A stretch of 6,089 nucleotides of DNA from positions 1 through 6,089 of the forward strand of contig JAQWQN010000259.1 in NCBI GenBank assembly GCA_029244465.1, written 5' to 3'. Position numbers and translations under genes: made by a program. Shown here piece after piece: positions 1-5,803 of this stretch. The number at the start of each line of letters is the position of its first letter. Positions within the stretch are counted from its first letter, which is position 1. The stretch is from Pseudomonadales bacterium. Lineage in GTDB: Bacteria; Pseudomonadota; Gammaproteobacteria; Pseudomonadales; Azotimanducaceae. The notes under the pieces were generated by a model that made no database searches, was not told the DNA's origin, and was given only the letters and a program-made list of their open reading frames with translations.

Positions 1-1
1 A

Positions 2-2221
2 ATCGCATTCCTGCTTCTGGAACTTGGGATTTATCAGGTCCTGGAAAGCGTGCTGGGCGTGTTTGCGATTGCGGCGGTTGCTTGGTTAACGACGCTTGCT
101 ACAGACTTAGGAATCAACAAGCCCCTCGGTCTATCACCGAGGCACATCGAGTTTAAACGAGCGTATTTATATGACGTTAACCCGGTTGGTATCGGCGCCA
201 TGCTACTCTCCTCAGTTGCCGGTGTGCTGTGTTACCTGGATATGTTTGGCACAAATGCGCAGGCCTTGACCCATTTTATTACGATTCTTATCGCCGCCGG
301 CAGTACGGTTGCCATCGCGTGGTTGACCGGCGGTCGGTATTACATCGCGAGACGGTCCGATGAGTATATCGAGGTTGCTGAAACGCACACCTGTGTCGTT
401 TGTAGTATTGAATACGAACGCGACGATATGGCCTTTTGTCCTGCCTATACGGGTGCCATCTGTTCATTGTGCTGTTCCCTGGATGCTCGCTGTATGGATC
501 AGTGCAAGACGAATGCGACGTTGGGTCAGCAGGTTTATGGTTCGCTGCAGCGCTTTCTGCCTGATTTTTTGGTTGAGGCATTCTTTACGAGAGTGAGCCG
601 GTTCAGTGTCAGATTCATAGTCGCGGCTGCCGCTATGGCGGCCTTTTTTAGCCTGACTTACTATGTGTTTGTAGCACGCGGGCTGCCTGAGCCAGAGGTC
701 GCAAGCGCCCTTTGGACGGTTTATTTCTTGTTTGTGATTGTGGTTGGGGTCATTACGTGGCTTTTTTTGTTAACCAGCGAGAGTCGCGAGGTCGCGCACC
801 AGGAGTCCGACAGGCAAACAGAGCGACTCCTCAAGGAAATTGAGGCGCACGAAAAAACCGACCAAGAACTTCAGGCAGCGAAAGAGACCGCAGAAGCGGC
901 AAGTTTTGCTAAAACCAGATACCTTAGTGGCATCAGTCATGAGTTTCGTACTCCGTTGCAGTCGATCCTAGGTTACGCACAAATTCTCAAACGCGAGGAG
1001 CGTGATGAATCTACGCGACGTGCGGTTGAAGTCATTCATCGTAGTGGCGAACATCTGTCAGATCTCGTTGAGGGCTTATTGGACGTTTCGAGGATCGAAG
1101 CCGGGCGTATTGAGTTGCGATCAGAGACGGTGCGATTGCCAGACCTGGTTCATCAATTAATCGCGATTTTCAAACCTTTAGCTACCAACAAAGGCGTTGA
1201 TCTGCAGGTAAATCTACCGAACAACTTACCAACATATGTGCGTACTGACCCACAACGCCTGCGACAGATTCTAACCAATCTCCTCTCGAACGCCGTAAAA
1301 TTTACACGCTCTGGCGCGGTGACGTTCAGCGTCAATTATAGTGGTCAGGTCGCGGAATTCAGGATTCGTGATACAGGCACGGGTATCCGTAGCGCCGATC
1401 TTGAGACCATATTTATTCCTTTTGAGCGGGTACGCCCGGAAGAGAGTTTGGCAACGAGTGGGACAGGTTTAGGGCTCACGATCGTAAAGCTCTTGTGTGA
1501 TGTCATGGGCGGAGACGTTTCGGTACACAGCGAATTGGGGGTCGGTAGTGAGTTTATGGTTAGCCTTTACCTGCCGCCGACCGACGCGCCGGTGGGAGAG
1601 AAGGCGGCAGTGCGAGACCCAACCGGGTATGCGGGCATGCGGCGACGCATTTTGGTGGTCGATGATGATCCCGTGCAAAGAGGATTACTCTCTGAGGTGC
1701 TGTTGCCTTTGGGTTTTTTGATGCATGAAGCGCGAGATGCACAGAGTTGTTTGGACATCATTGAGTCTACTAATGTCCCAGATTTGATTTTAGCAGACGT
1801 GACAATGCCGGGGATGTCCGGCATTGAGTTATCACGGGTGTTACGAGAAAAGTACCCGAGTGTATCGATCATAATGGTCTCAGCAAACGCTGATGAACCG
1901 AATCCGGGCACTGACGATGCGTACGATCACTACCTGGTCAAACCCATACGATTTGAGGTCCTGCTAGATCAATTGGAGGAACAGTTAGCTCTGAATTGGA
2001 CATTTGATCCAATCGGTCGAGTCTCGGCCTTGAGCGGTGAAATACGGGATGTGTTAATTCATCACGCCGAACTTGGGCACGCTTCGGGATTTCGCCAGGC
2101 GCTGCAACAGGCATTGGTTGATGAAGCAATCTCCAAGCCACTTGCCGAGCAGCTATTTGCAGACTTGGATGGTGTGCAATTTGCAGTGATCGTTAAGCGT
2201 TTGTCGTCTTCGCCGTCATGA
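2..2221 (+). CDS. Hybrid sensor histidine kinase with permease-like membrane domain (5' end outside window)
   Basis: Membrane-bound sensor kinase. The frame is open to the left edge, so the GTG at 50 is only an internal codon; residue numbers below count from it. Residues about 1-101 hold membrane helices and the pattern DVNPVGIGAM...GGRYYIAR, which resembles the C-terminal end of NCS1 nucleobase/allantoin permeases; a full NCS1 domain would add several hundred residues upstream. Residues 115-152 form a cluster of eight cysteines (C115, 118, 130, 138, 141, 142, 148, 152). Two further membrane helices lie at about 188-208 and 219-242, followed by a coiled-coil-like stretch to about 290. The kinase core is intact: H box SHEFRTPL with H297, N box around N410/N414, G1 DTGTGI 441-446, G2 GTGLGL 471-476. 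The receiver spans about 533-648 with acidic D538-540, phospho-acceptor D583, S611 and K631. A helical tail (650-723) shows no clear HPt HxLKG motif. The stop overlaps the next gene by 4 bases. The kinase call is certain; the NCS1 assignment and the ligand are inferences. Confidence 0.93.
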   Translation: MAFLLLELGIYQVLESVLGVFAIAAVAWLTTLATDLGINKPLGLSPRHIEFKRAYLYDVNPVGIGAMLLSSVAGVLCYLDMFGTNAQALTHFITILIAAGSTVAIAWLTGGRYYIARRSDEYIEVAETHTCVVCSIEYERDDMAFCPAYTGAICSLCCSLDARCMDQCKTNATLGQQVYGSLQRFLPDFLVEAFFTRVSRFSVRFIVAAAAMAAFFSLTYYVFVARGLPEPEVASALWTVYFLFVIVVGVITWLFLLTSESREVAHQESDRQTERLLKEIEAHEKTDQELQAAKETAEAASFAKTRYLSGISHEFRTPLQSILGYAQILKREERDESTRRAVEVIHRSGEHLSDLVEGLLDVSRIEAGRIELRSETVRLPDLVHQLIAIFKPLATNKGVDLQVNLPNNLPTYVRTDPQRLRQILTNLLSNAVKFTRSGAVTFSVNYSGQVAEFRIRDTGTGIRSADLETIFIPFERVRPEESLATSGTGLGLTIVKLLCDVMGGDVSVHSELGVGSEFMVSLYLPPTDAPVGEKAAVRDPTGYAGMRRRILVVDDDPVQRGLLSEVLLPLGFLMHEARDAQSCLDIIESTNVPDLILADVTMPGMSGIELSRVLREKYPSVSIIMVSANADEPNPGTDDAYDHYLVKPIRFEVLLDQLEEQLALNWTFDPIGRVSALSGEIRDVLIHHAELGHASGFRQALQQALVDEAISKPLAEQLFADLDGVQFAVIVKRLSSSPS

Positions 2222-3126
2222 GTTTGTTTGACGGTAAAACGGCGTTATTGGTGGATGATTCTCCGGATACACTCAGTTTTCTCAATGATGCATTAGAGCC
2301 GACGGGGATAACCGTGTTATTGGCTCTTGATGGCGAACAAGCGCTGACGATTGCCTCGCGCATGGCTCCAGACATCATTTTGCTGGACGCAATCATGCCT
2401 AATCTGGATGGCTTCGAAACCTGTCTGGCGCTTAAGGCGGATACGCTTCTGGCGCAAGTGCCCGTTGTGTTTATGACAGGTCTCAGTGATACGGACAGTG
2501 TCGTTCGAGGGCTTGCGGTAGGTGGGGTGGACTACTTAACCAAGCCTGTCAATTCACTCGAACTCATCGCTCGAATAGAGGTTCACTTGGGGATCGCCGA
2601 CGAAGCAAGAAATGTTCGTCAGGCATTAGACCGCACCGGCCAGCGGTTGGTGAGTCTCGATGCGCAGGGGCGTGAATTATGGATCTCAGATCAAGCGGTA
2701 GAACTTTTGGTTAACAAGGGTGCCACCACGCCAGTCGCTCGAGCACGCGTCTACATGGAGATTCAACGTTGGCGGGGTCATCGGCCGGAGAGTGGACAGA
2801 CGCTGCATGTGACCTCGCTTAAGCAAAATCTGGATGCGATATTACTCAGCCAGGCGAACGAGGCCGAAAGCTTGATTCGTTTAGTGGACCCGTCTGACAA
2901 GCCATCTGCAATCCATTTGCAGGCTGTTTTGCCGGTAACTGGGCGTGAGTCTGAAGTGCTGTTTTGGGTTGCCAATGGTAAGACAAATCGAGAAATCGCG
3001 GAAATTCTGTCTATGAGTCCGAGGACGGTAAACAAGCATTTGGAAACCATTTTTCCGAAACTGGGTGTCGAAAATCGAACGTCGGCTGCCGCTATCGCAA
3101 TACGAGTACTTGAGACTTCGATCTGA
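2218..3126 (+). CDS. Response regulator transcription factor, receiver plus LuxR-type HTH
   Basis: Cytoplasmic DNA-binding response regulator of 302 residues, probably the output partner of the kinase just upstream. The receiver covers about 7-125 with D13/D14, phospho-acceptor D57 in LLDAIMPNLDG, T87 and K109 in the TKP motif, so all active-site residues are present. Residues about 132-235 form a linker; the piece VSLDAQGRELWISDQAVELL resembles part of a PAS fold, but this is uncertain. The C-terminal region, about 237-296, is a LuxR/FixJ-type helix-turn-helix (TGRESEVLFWVANGKTNREI, then SMSPRTVNKHLE and FPKLGVENRTSAA). The start codon sits in the ATGA overlap with the kinase stop and has no obvious Shine-Dalgarno, which points to translational coupling. 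Position next to a porin-urt operon suggests control of urea uptake; that is inference from context. Confidence 0.93.
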   Translation: MSLFDGKTALLVDDSPDTLSFLNDALEPTGITVLLALDGEQALTIASRMAPDIILLDAIMPNLDGFETCLALKADTLLAQVPVVFMTGLSDTDSVVRGLAVGGVDYLTKPVNSLELIARIEVHLGIADEARNVRQALDRTGQRLVSLDAQGRELWISDQAVELLVNKGATTPVARARVYMEIQRWRGHRPESGQTLHVTSLKQNLDAILLSQANEAESLIRLVDPSDKPSAIHLQAVLPVTGRESEVLFWVANGKTNREIAEILSMSPRTVNKHLETIFPKLGVENRTSAAAIAIRVLETSI

Positions 3127-3129
3127 GTC

Positions 3130-3149
3130 TCTACGTCAAATAACGTAGA
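3130..3149. promoter_or_regulatory. Inverted repeat in porin leader, candidate operator
   Basis: A perfect 7-base inverted repeat, TCTACGT and ACGTAGA, is separated by 6 bases (CAAATA) and begins 4 bases after the response regulator stop. It is the right size for a dimeric LuxR-type regulator site. It could instead fold as a small RNA hairpin, but no T-run follows, so an intrinsic terminator is unlikely. The role as an operator for the adjacent regulator is inferred only from position and symmetry. Confidence 0.4.
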
Positions 3150-3178
3150 CCGGGCCGTTATCCTCCGCATACCGAGAG

Positions 3179-3195
3179 GTGTTGGCTTGCAACAC
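3179..3195 (+). other. Small hairpin in porin leader
   Basis: GTGTTG and CAACAC form a perfect 6-base stem around a 5-base loop (GCTTG). It lies between the 3130-3149 dyad and the structure covering the ribosome binding site, only 2 bases before the latter. On its own it is weak and could arise by chance; it is recorded because the leader holds three such repeats in about 100 bases. Confidence 0.3.
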
Positions 3196-3197
3196 AA

Positions 3198-3227
3198 TGC
3201 CCCGACTTACTGATTCTAAACGGGGTA
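3198..3227 (+). promoter_or_regulatory. Possible Shine-Dalgarno-sequestering hairpin before the porin gene
   Basis: TGCCCCG (3198-3204) can pair with CGGGGTA (3221-3227) through six Watson-Crick pairs and one G-U, around a 16-base loop. The 3' arm contains GGGG at 3222-3225, the only Shine-Dalgarno-like run before the porin ATG, 5 bases upstream of it. Pairing would hide the ribosome binding site. The pairing is seen in the sequence; a regulatory effect is inference, and the long loop makes the stem only moderately stable. Confidence 0.35.
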
Positions 3228-3230
3228 ACC

Positions 3231-4391
3231 ATGAGACGCTTACTATTTGGTGTGTTGTTAATCTTTTTCGGCACGGGTGCCTGGGCCGGCGGTACAATCG
3301 AATTCGGAGAAAACAAATCGGTGACAGTTGGCGCGGGTTTGCGTGCCGCGTTTACCTCCGTTGAGGATGCCGCGCCAAGCGGCAGTGATGATTCAAGCGA
3401 CTTCAGTGTGCAAAGTATTCGCCTGTACATGAACGGCCAAGTCAGCGAGAAGGTTAAATTTACGTTCAACACTGAATGCCAGGGCTGTGTTTTCGGTCAG
3501 GACAGTGACGATCCGACCGGTGCTGGAGGGGACATTGATGTGCTAGATGCCATTGTCCAGTTTGAATTAAGTGATGCGTTCAATGTTTGGATGGGACGCA
3601 TGCTGACACCGGCCGATCGTATCGAACTAAATGGTCCGTATTACGGCTTATCTTGGAATCAATATACGGTGCCTTTGCTGCCTTCTGATCAATTAGGTGA
3701 TGCAGGGTTGCTAGGGCGTGACGACGGTATAACGGTTTGGGGCAATCTCGACAAATTCCAGTACGCAGTTGGATTTTTCGACGGGCTCAATGGTGGGCCG
3801 AACCAGGACGACAACTTGTTGTTCGCCGGGCGCGTGGCCTACAACTTCCTCGACATGGAAAAGAACCCGGCTTACTACACAAGCTCTACTTACTTCGGCG
3901 GCGGCGGCGACATTTTTACCGTTGGCCTTTCTTATCAATCGCAGTCAGATGGTACCGGCACGCTGACCGAAGCGGGGGATTTCGAGGCGGTGATTGTGGA
4001 TGCGTTGTTCGAAAAACCTTTGGCCAATGGCGGTGCGTTGACGTTGGAGGGTGAATTCAAGATGTTCGATGCGGATCTGAGTCTTGCTGCCCGTTCAGAC
4101 CCATCTTGTTTTTGTCTCTTTGACGGTGATTCGTATTTTGTGACGGCTGCCTATCTCTTTCCCGGAAATGGCGGCCCAGGCCGTTTTCAGCCGTATGTTC
4201 GATTCACCTCCAATGAACCTGACTTTGTCGGTATGGACGACAGCGACCTGACTGAGGTCGGTGTGAATTACGTAATCGATGGGCACAACCTACGTATCAA
4301 CTTAAACGTCACGAGTGGTGATGCCAATCTCACTGGAGCCCCGGGCGTGGATGCCGATGGCATATCTCTCGGTGTACAGATTCAAATTTAA
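3231..4391 (+). CDS. Outer-membrane porin, phosphate-selective/short-chain-amide (FmdC-like) type
   Basis: Predicted beta-barrel porin of 386 residues that would let small solutes, here most likely urea or short amides, cross the outer membrane. A signal peptide is clear: MRR, a hydrophobic core LLFGVLLIFFGTG, and cleavage after AWA at residue 19. The mature protein shows alternating strand patterns typical of barrels (for example 62-80 QSIRLYMNGQVSEKVKFTF and 116-122 AFNVWMG), and the TPADRIELNGPYYG region resembles porin O/P-family proteins. The start is supported by GGGG at 3222-3225 and the signal peptide directly after ATG. It lies 14 bases before urtA and is surely cotranscribed with it. 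The order porin then amide/urea-binding protein recalls fmdC-fmdD of Methylophilus, where FmdC is a porin for short-chain amides and urea. Oddities: four cysteines in two close pairs (C83/C86, C293/C295), and the last residue is Ile rather than the usual terminal aromatic. The barrel call is firm; solute choice is inferred from context. Confidence 0.85.
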   Translation: MRRLLFGVLLIFFGTGAWAGGTIEFGENKSVTVGAGLRAAFTSVEDAAPSGSDDSSDFSVQSIRLYMNGQVSEKVKFTFNTECQGCVFGQDSDDPTGAGGDIDVLDAIVQFELSDAFNVWMGRMLTPADRIELNGPYYGLSWNQYTVPLLPSDQLGDAGLLGRDDGITVWGNLDKFQYAVGFFDGLNGGPNQDDNLLFAGRVAYNFLDMEKNPAYYTSSTYFGGGGDIFTVGLSYQSQSDGTGTLTEAGDFEAVIVDALFEKPLANGGALTLEGEFKMFDADLSLAARSDPSCFCLFDGDSYFVTAAYLFPGNGGPGRFQPYVRFTSNEPDFVGMDDSDLTEVGVNYVIDGHNLRINLNVTSGDANLTGAPGVDADGISLGVQIQI

Positions 4392-4395
4392 GGAG
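4391..4395 (+). promoter_or_regulatory. Ribosome binding site of urtA
   Basis: AGGAG begins on the last base of the porin stop codon (TAA 4389-4391) and ends 10 bases before the urtA ATG at 4406. It is a far stronger Shine-Dalgarno than that of the porin, consistent with high output of the periplasmic binding protein, and it fixes the urtA start. Confidence 0.75.
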
Positions 4396-4405
4396 CACAA
4401 CTTCA

Positions 4406-5692
4406 ATGAAACGATTAGTTAAAATGACCGGTATCGCACTACTTCTCCTGGCGTCATGGCAAGGCCAAGCGGCGGAGGAAGAAACCATCAAGGTCGGTGT
4501 CTTACACTCACTCTCCGGGACTATGGCAATTAGTGAAACAACTCTGAAAGACACCATCCTGATGATGGTTGAAGAGCAGAATGCCAACGGTGGACTACTG
4601 GGTAAAAAACTTGAAGCGGTGGTGGTTGATCCAGCATCGAACTGGCCGCTGTTTGCTGAAAAAGCACGCGAACTCATTTCCGTCGAAAAAGTAGATGTGG
4701 TGTTTGGTTGTTGGACCTCAGTGTCGCGAAAGTCAGTGCTACCCGTCTTTGAAGAACTGAATAGCCTACTTTTCTATCCCGTTCAGTATGAAGGCGAAGA
4801 GTCGTCAAAAAACGTTTTCTACACAGGCGCGGCGCCGAATCAACAAGCGATTCCTGCAGTCGATTATTTGATGAATGAAATCGGCGCCGAACGCTGGGTT
4901 TTGGCTGGAACGGATTATGTTTATCCGCGCACGACGAACAAAATCTTAGAGGCGTACTTACGGGCCAAAGGGGTTGACGAGGCAGACATCATGATTAATT
5001 ACACGCCATTTGGACACTCCGATTGGCAGTCGATCGTCTCGGATATCAAAAAGTTTGGTTCGGCGGGAAAAAAGACGGCGGTGGTTTCTACTATCAATGG
5101 GGACGCCAACATACCTTTTTACAAAGAGCTTGGTAACCAAGGTCTTTCCGCTGAAGACATTCCGGTGATCGCGTTCTCTGTGGGTGAAGAAGAGCTGTCG
5201 GGTATGGATACAGGTCCGCTGGTCGGTCACCTCGCAGCGTGGAATTACTTTATGAGTATAGACGCGCCGATTAATGATGATTTCATTGATGGTTGGCTGG
5301 CGTTCATCGACGACGACGAACGCGTCTCTAATGACCCAATGGAAGCGCACTACATTGGTTTCAAGATGTGGGTAGAAGCGGTCAAAAAAGCCGGCTCTAC
5401 GGATCCTAGTGCCGTGCAAGATTCTATTATTGGCGTGGCTGTGCCTAACCTATCAGGCGGGTACGCTACCATGATGCCAAACCATCACATCACCAAACCG
5501 GTACTCATTGGCGAGATTCAAGACGATGGTCAGTTTGATATTGTCTGGCAAACTTCGGGCACGGTTCCTGGAGATGCATGGTCTGATTTCCTCCCGGGCT
5601 CCAAAAATCTCACGGCAGATTGGCAAGCTCCATTAGCTTGCGGTAATTACAACGTGAAAACGGGACAGTGTTCTGGTCAAAATTATGAATGA
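4406..5692 (+). CDS. urtA: Urea ABC transporter, periplasmic substrate-binding protein UrtA
   Basis: Periplasmic receptor that binds urea and hands it to the UrtBCDE ABC importer. At 428 residues it has the usual UrtA length. Signal peptide: MKRLVK, then hydrophobic GIALLLLASW, cleavage probably after A22. The mature part is a type I periplasmic-binding fold of the Leu/Ile/Val-amide family with family-typical stretches: GVLHSLSGTMAISE (31-44), DPASNWPLFAEKARELI (75-91), FGCWTSVSRKSVLPV (100-114), YPVQYEGEESSKNVFYTGAA (124-143), AAWNYFMSID (277-286) and SNDPMEAHYIGFKMW (308-322). The C-terminal segment holds C412 and C422 in a CGNYNVKTGQC pattern that could form a disulfide. These stretches favour UrtA over AmiC or FmdD. 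It follows the porin by 14 bases and precedes urtB; the strong stem-loop beyond its stop may stabilise its message. Expression under nitrogen limitation is typical of the family, but no NtrC or sigma-54 site was found here. Confidence 0.97.
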   Translation: MKRLVKMTGIALLLLASWQGQAAEEETIKVGVLHSLSGTMAISETTLKDTILMMVEEQNANGGLLGKKLEAVVVDPASNWPLFAEKARELISVEKVDVVFGCWTSVSRKSVLPVFEELNSLLFYPVQYEGEESSKNVFYTGAAPNQQAIPAVDYLMNEIGAERWVLAGTDYVYPRTTNKILEAYLRAKGVDEADIMINYTPFGHSDWQSIVSDIKKFGSAGKKTAVVSTINGDANIPFYKELGNQGLSAEDIPVIAFSVGEEELSGMDTGPLVGHLAAWNYFMSIDAPINDDFIDGWLAFIDDDERVSNDPMEAHYIGFKMWVEAVKKAGSTDPSAVQDSIIGVAVPNLSGGYATMMPNHHITKPVLIGEIQDDGQFDIVWQTSGTVPGDAWSDFLPGSKNLTADWQAPLACGNYNVKTGQCSGQNYE

Positions 5693-5707
5693 GTCTCGGG
5701 TGAGACT
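5692..5707 (+). other. Hairpin overlapping the urtA stop codon
   Basis: AGTCTC (5692-5697) and GAGACT (5702-5707) form a perfect 6-base stem with a GGGT loop; the last base of the stop codon is its first base. No T-run follows, so it is not a terminator alone. It stands 26 bases before the larger stem-loop and may act with it in mRNA protection; this is inference. Confidence 0.35.
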
Positions 5708-5733
5708 GATCCGTTTGTTGCGAGGGTAGATCT

Positions 5734-5765
5734 TTTGTGAGCGGCGAAAGCCGCTCACAAATTTT
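5734..5765 (+). terminator. Strong stem-loop between urtA and urtB, attenuator or partial terminator
   Basis: A perfect stem of 12 pairs (5734-5745 with 5750-5761, core GTGAGCGGC/GCCGCTCAC) is capped by a GAAA tetraloop and followed by TTTT at 5762-5765. The 5' side is preceded by TTT, so the reverse strand also carries a short A/T flank. It looks like a Rho-independent terminator with a short U tract. Because urtB starts only 38 bases later in the same direction and needs transcription, partial termination or protection of the upstream message against 3' decay is more likely than a full stop, as is known between binding-protein and permease genes in other ABC operons. Confidence 0.75.
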
Positions 5766-5789
5766 CAAGTTTAGATTAATTTTGAGGGC

Positions 5790-5795
5790 AGAGGG
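5790..5795 (+). promoter_or_regulatory. Ribosome binding site favouring a TTG start of urtB
   Basis: AGAGGG lies 8 bases before the TTG at 5804. A second purine run, GAGGG at 5784-5788, lies 6 bases before an in-frame GTG at 5795, so a GTG start giving three extra residues is the main alternative. The frame is closed by TGA at 5783-5785, and there is no in-frame ATG until codon 46, inside the conserved part. Confidence 0.5.
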
Positions 5796-5803
5796 TGGTT
5801 TCT

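Noticed and set aside
50..52. GTG as the true start of the histidine kinase
   Set aside because: The frame is open all the way to base 2 and encodes continuing hydrophobic, membrane-like sequence, and no Shine-Dalgarno precedes it. The gene begins outside the window.
3130..3149. Intrinsic terminator after the response regulator
   Set aside because: The stem is A/T-containing, only 7 pairs, and is followed by CCGGGCC rather than a T-run.
2778..3197. Reverse-strand open frame of 139 codons opposite the LuxR domain and porin leader
   Set aside because: Mostly antisense to the conserved helix-turn-helix; Ser/Arg-rich translation without domains.
3187..3219. Sigma-70 promoter with TTGCAA and TTCTAA
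   Set aside because: Spacing is 21 bases, too long, and the -10 match is poor and almost on top of the ribosome binding site.
3127..3230. Sigma-54 promoter before the porin (a GGC-like run near 3184 followed by GC near 3199)
   Set aside because: The GG-to-GC distance is wrong: no GG followed by ten bases and GC was found in this gap, nor on the + strand of the 5693-5803 gap.
4267..4276. Palindrome ATTACGTAAT inside the porin gene, sharing TACGT with the leader dyad
   Set aside because: It lies within coding sequence for a beta strand and a 10-base palindrome is expected by chance at this scale; no link to the leader dyad can be shown.
4958..5419. Reverse-strand open frame of 153 codons inside urtA
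   Set aside because: It lies wholly opposite a well-conserved gene, its product has no recognisable domain and is rich in Arg and Val as expected of an antisense shadow.
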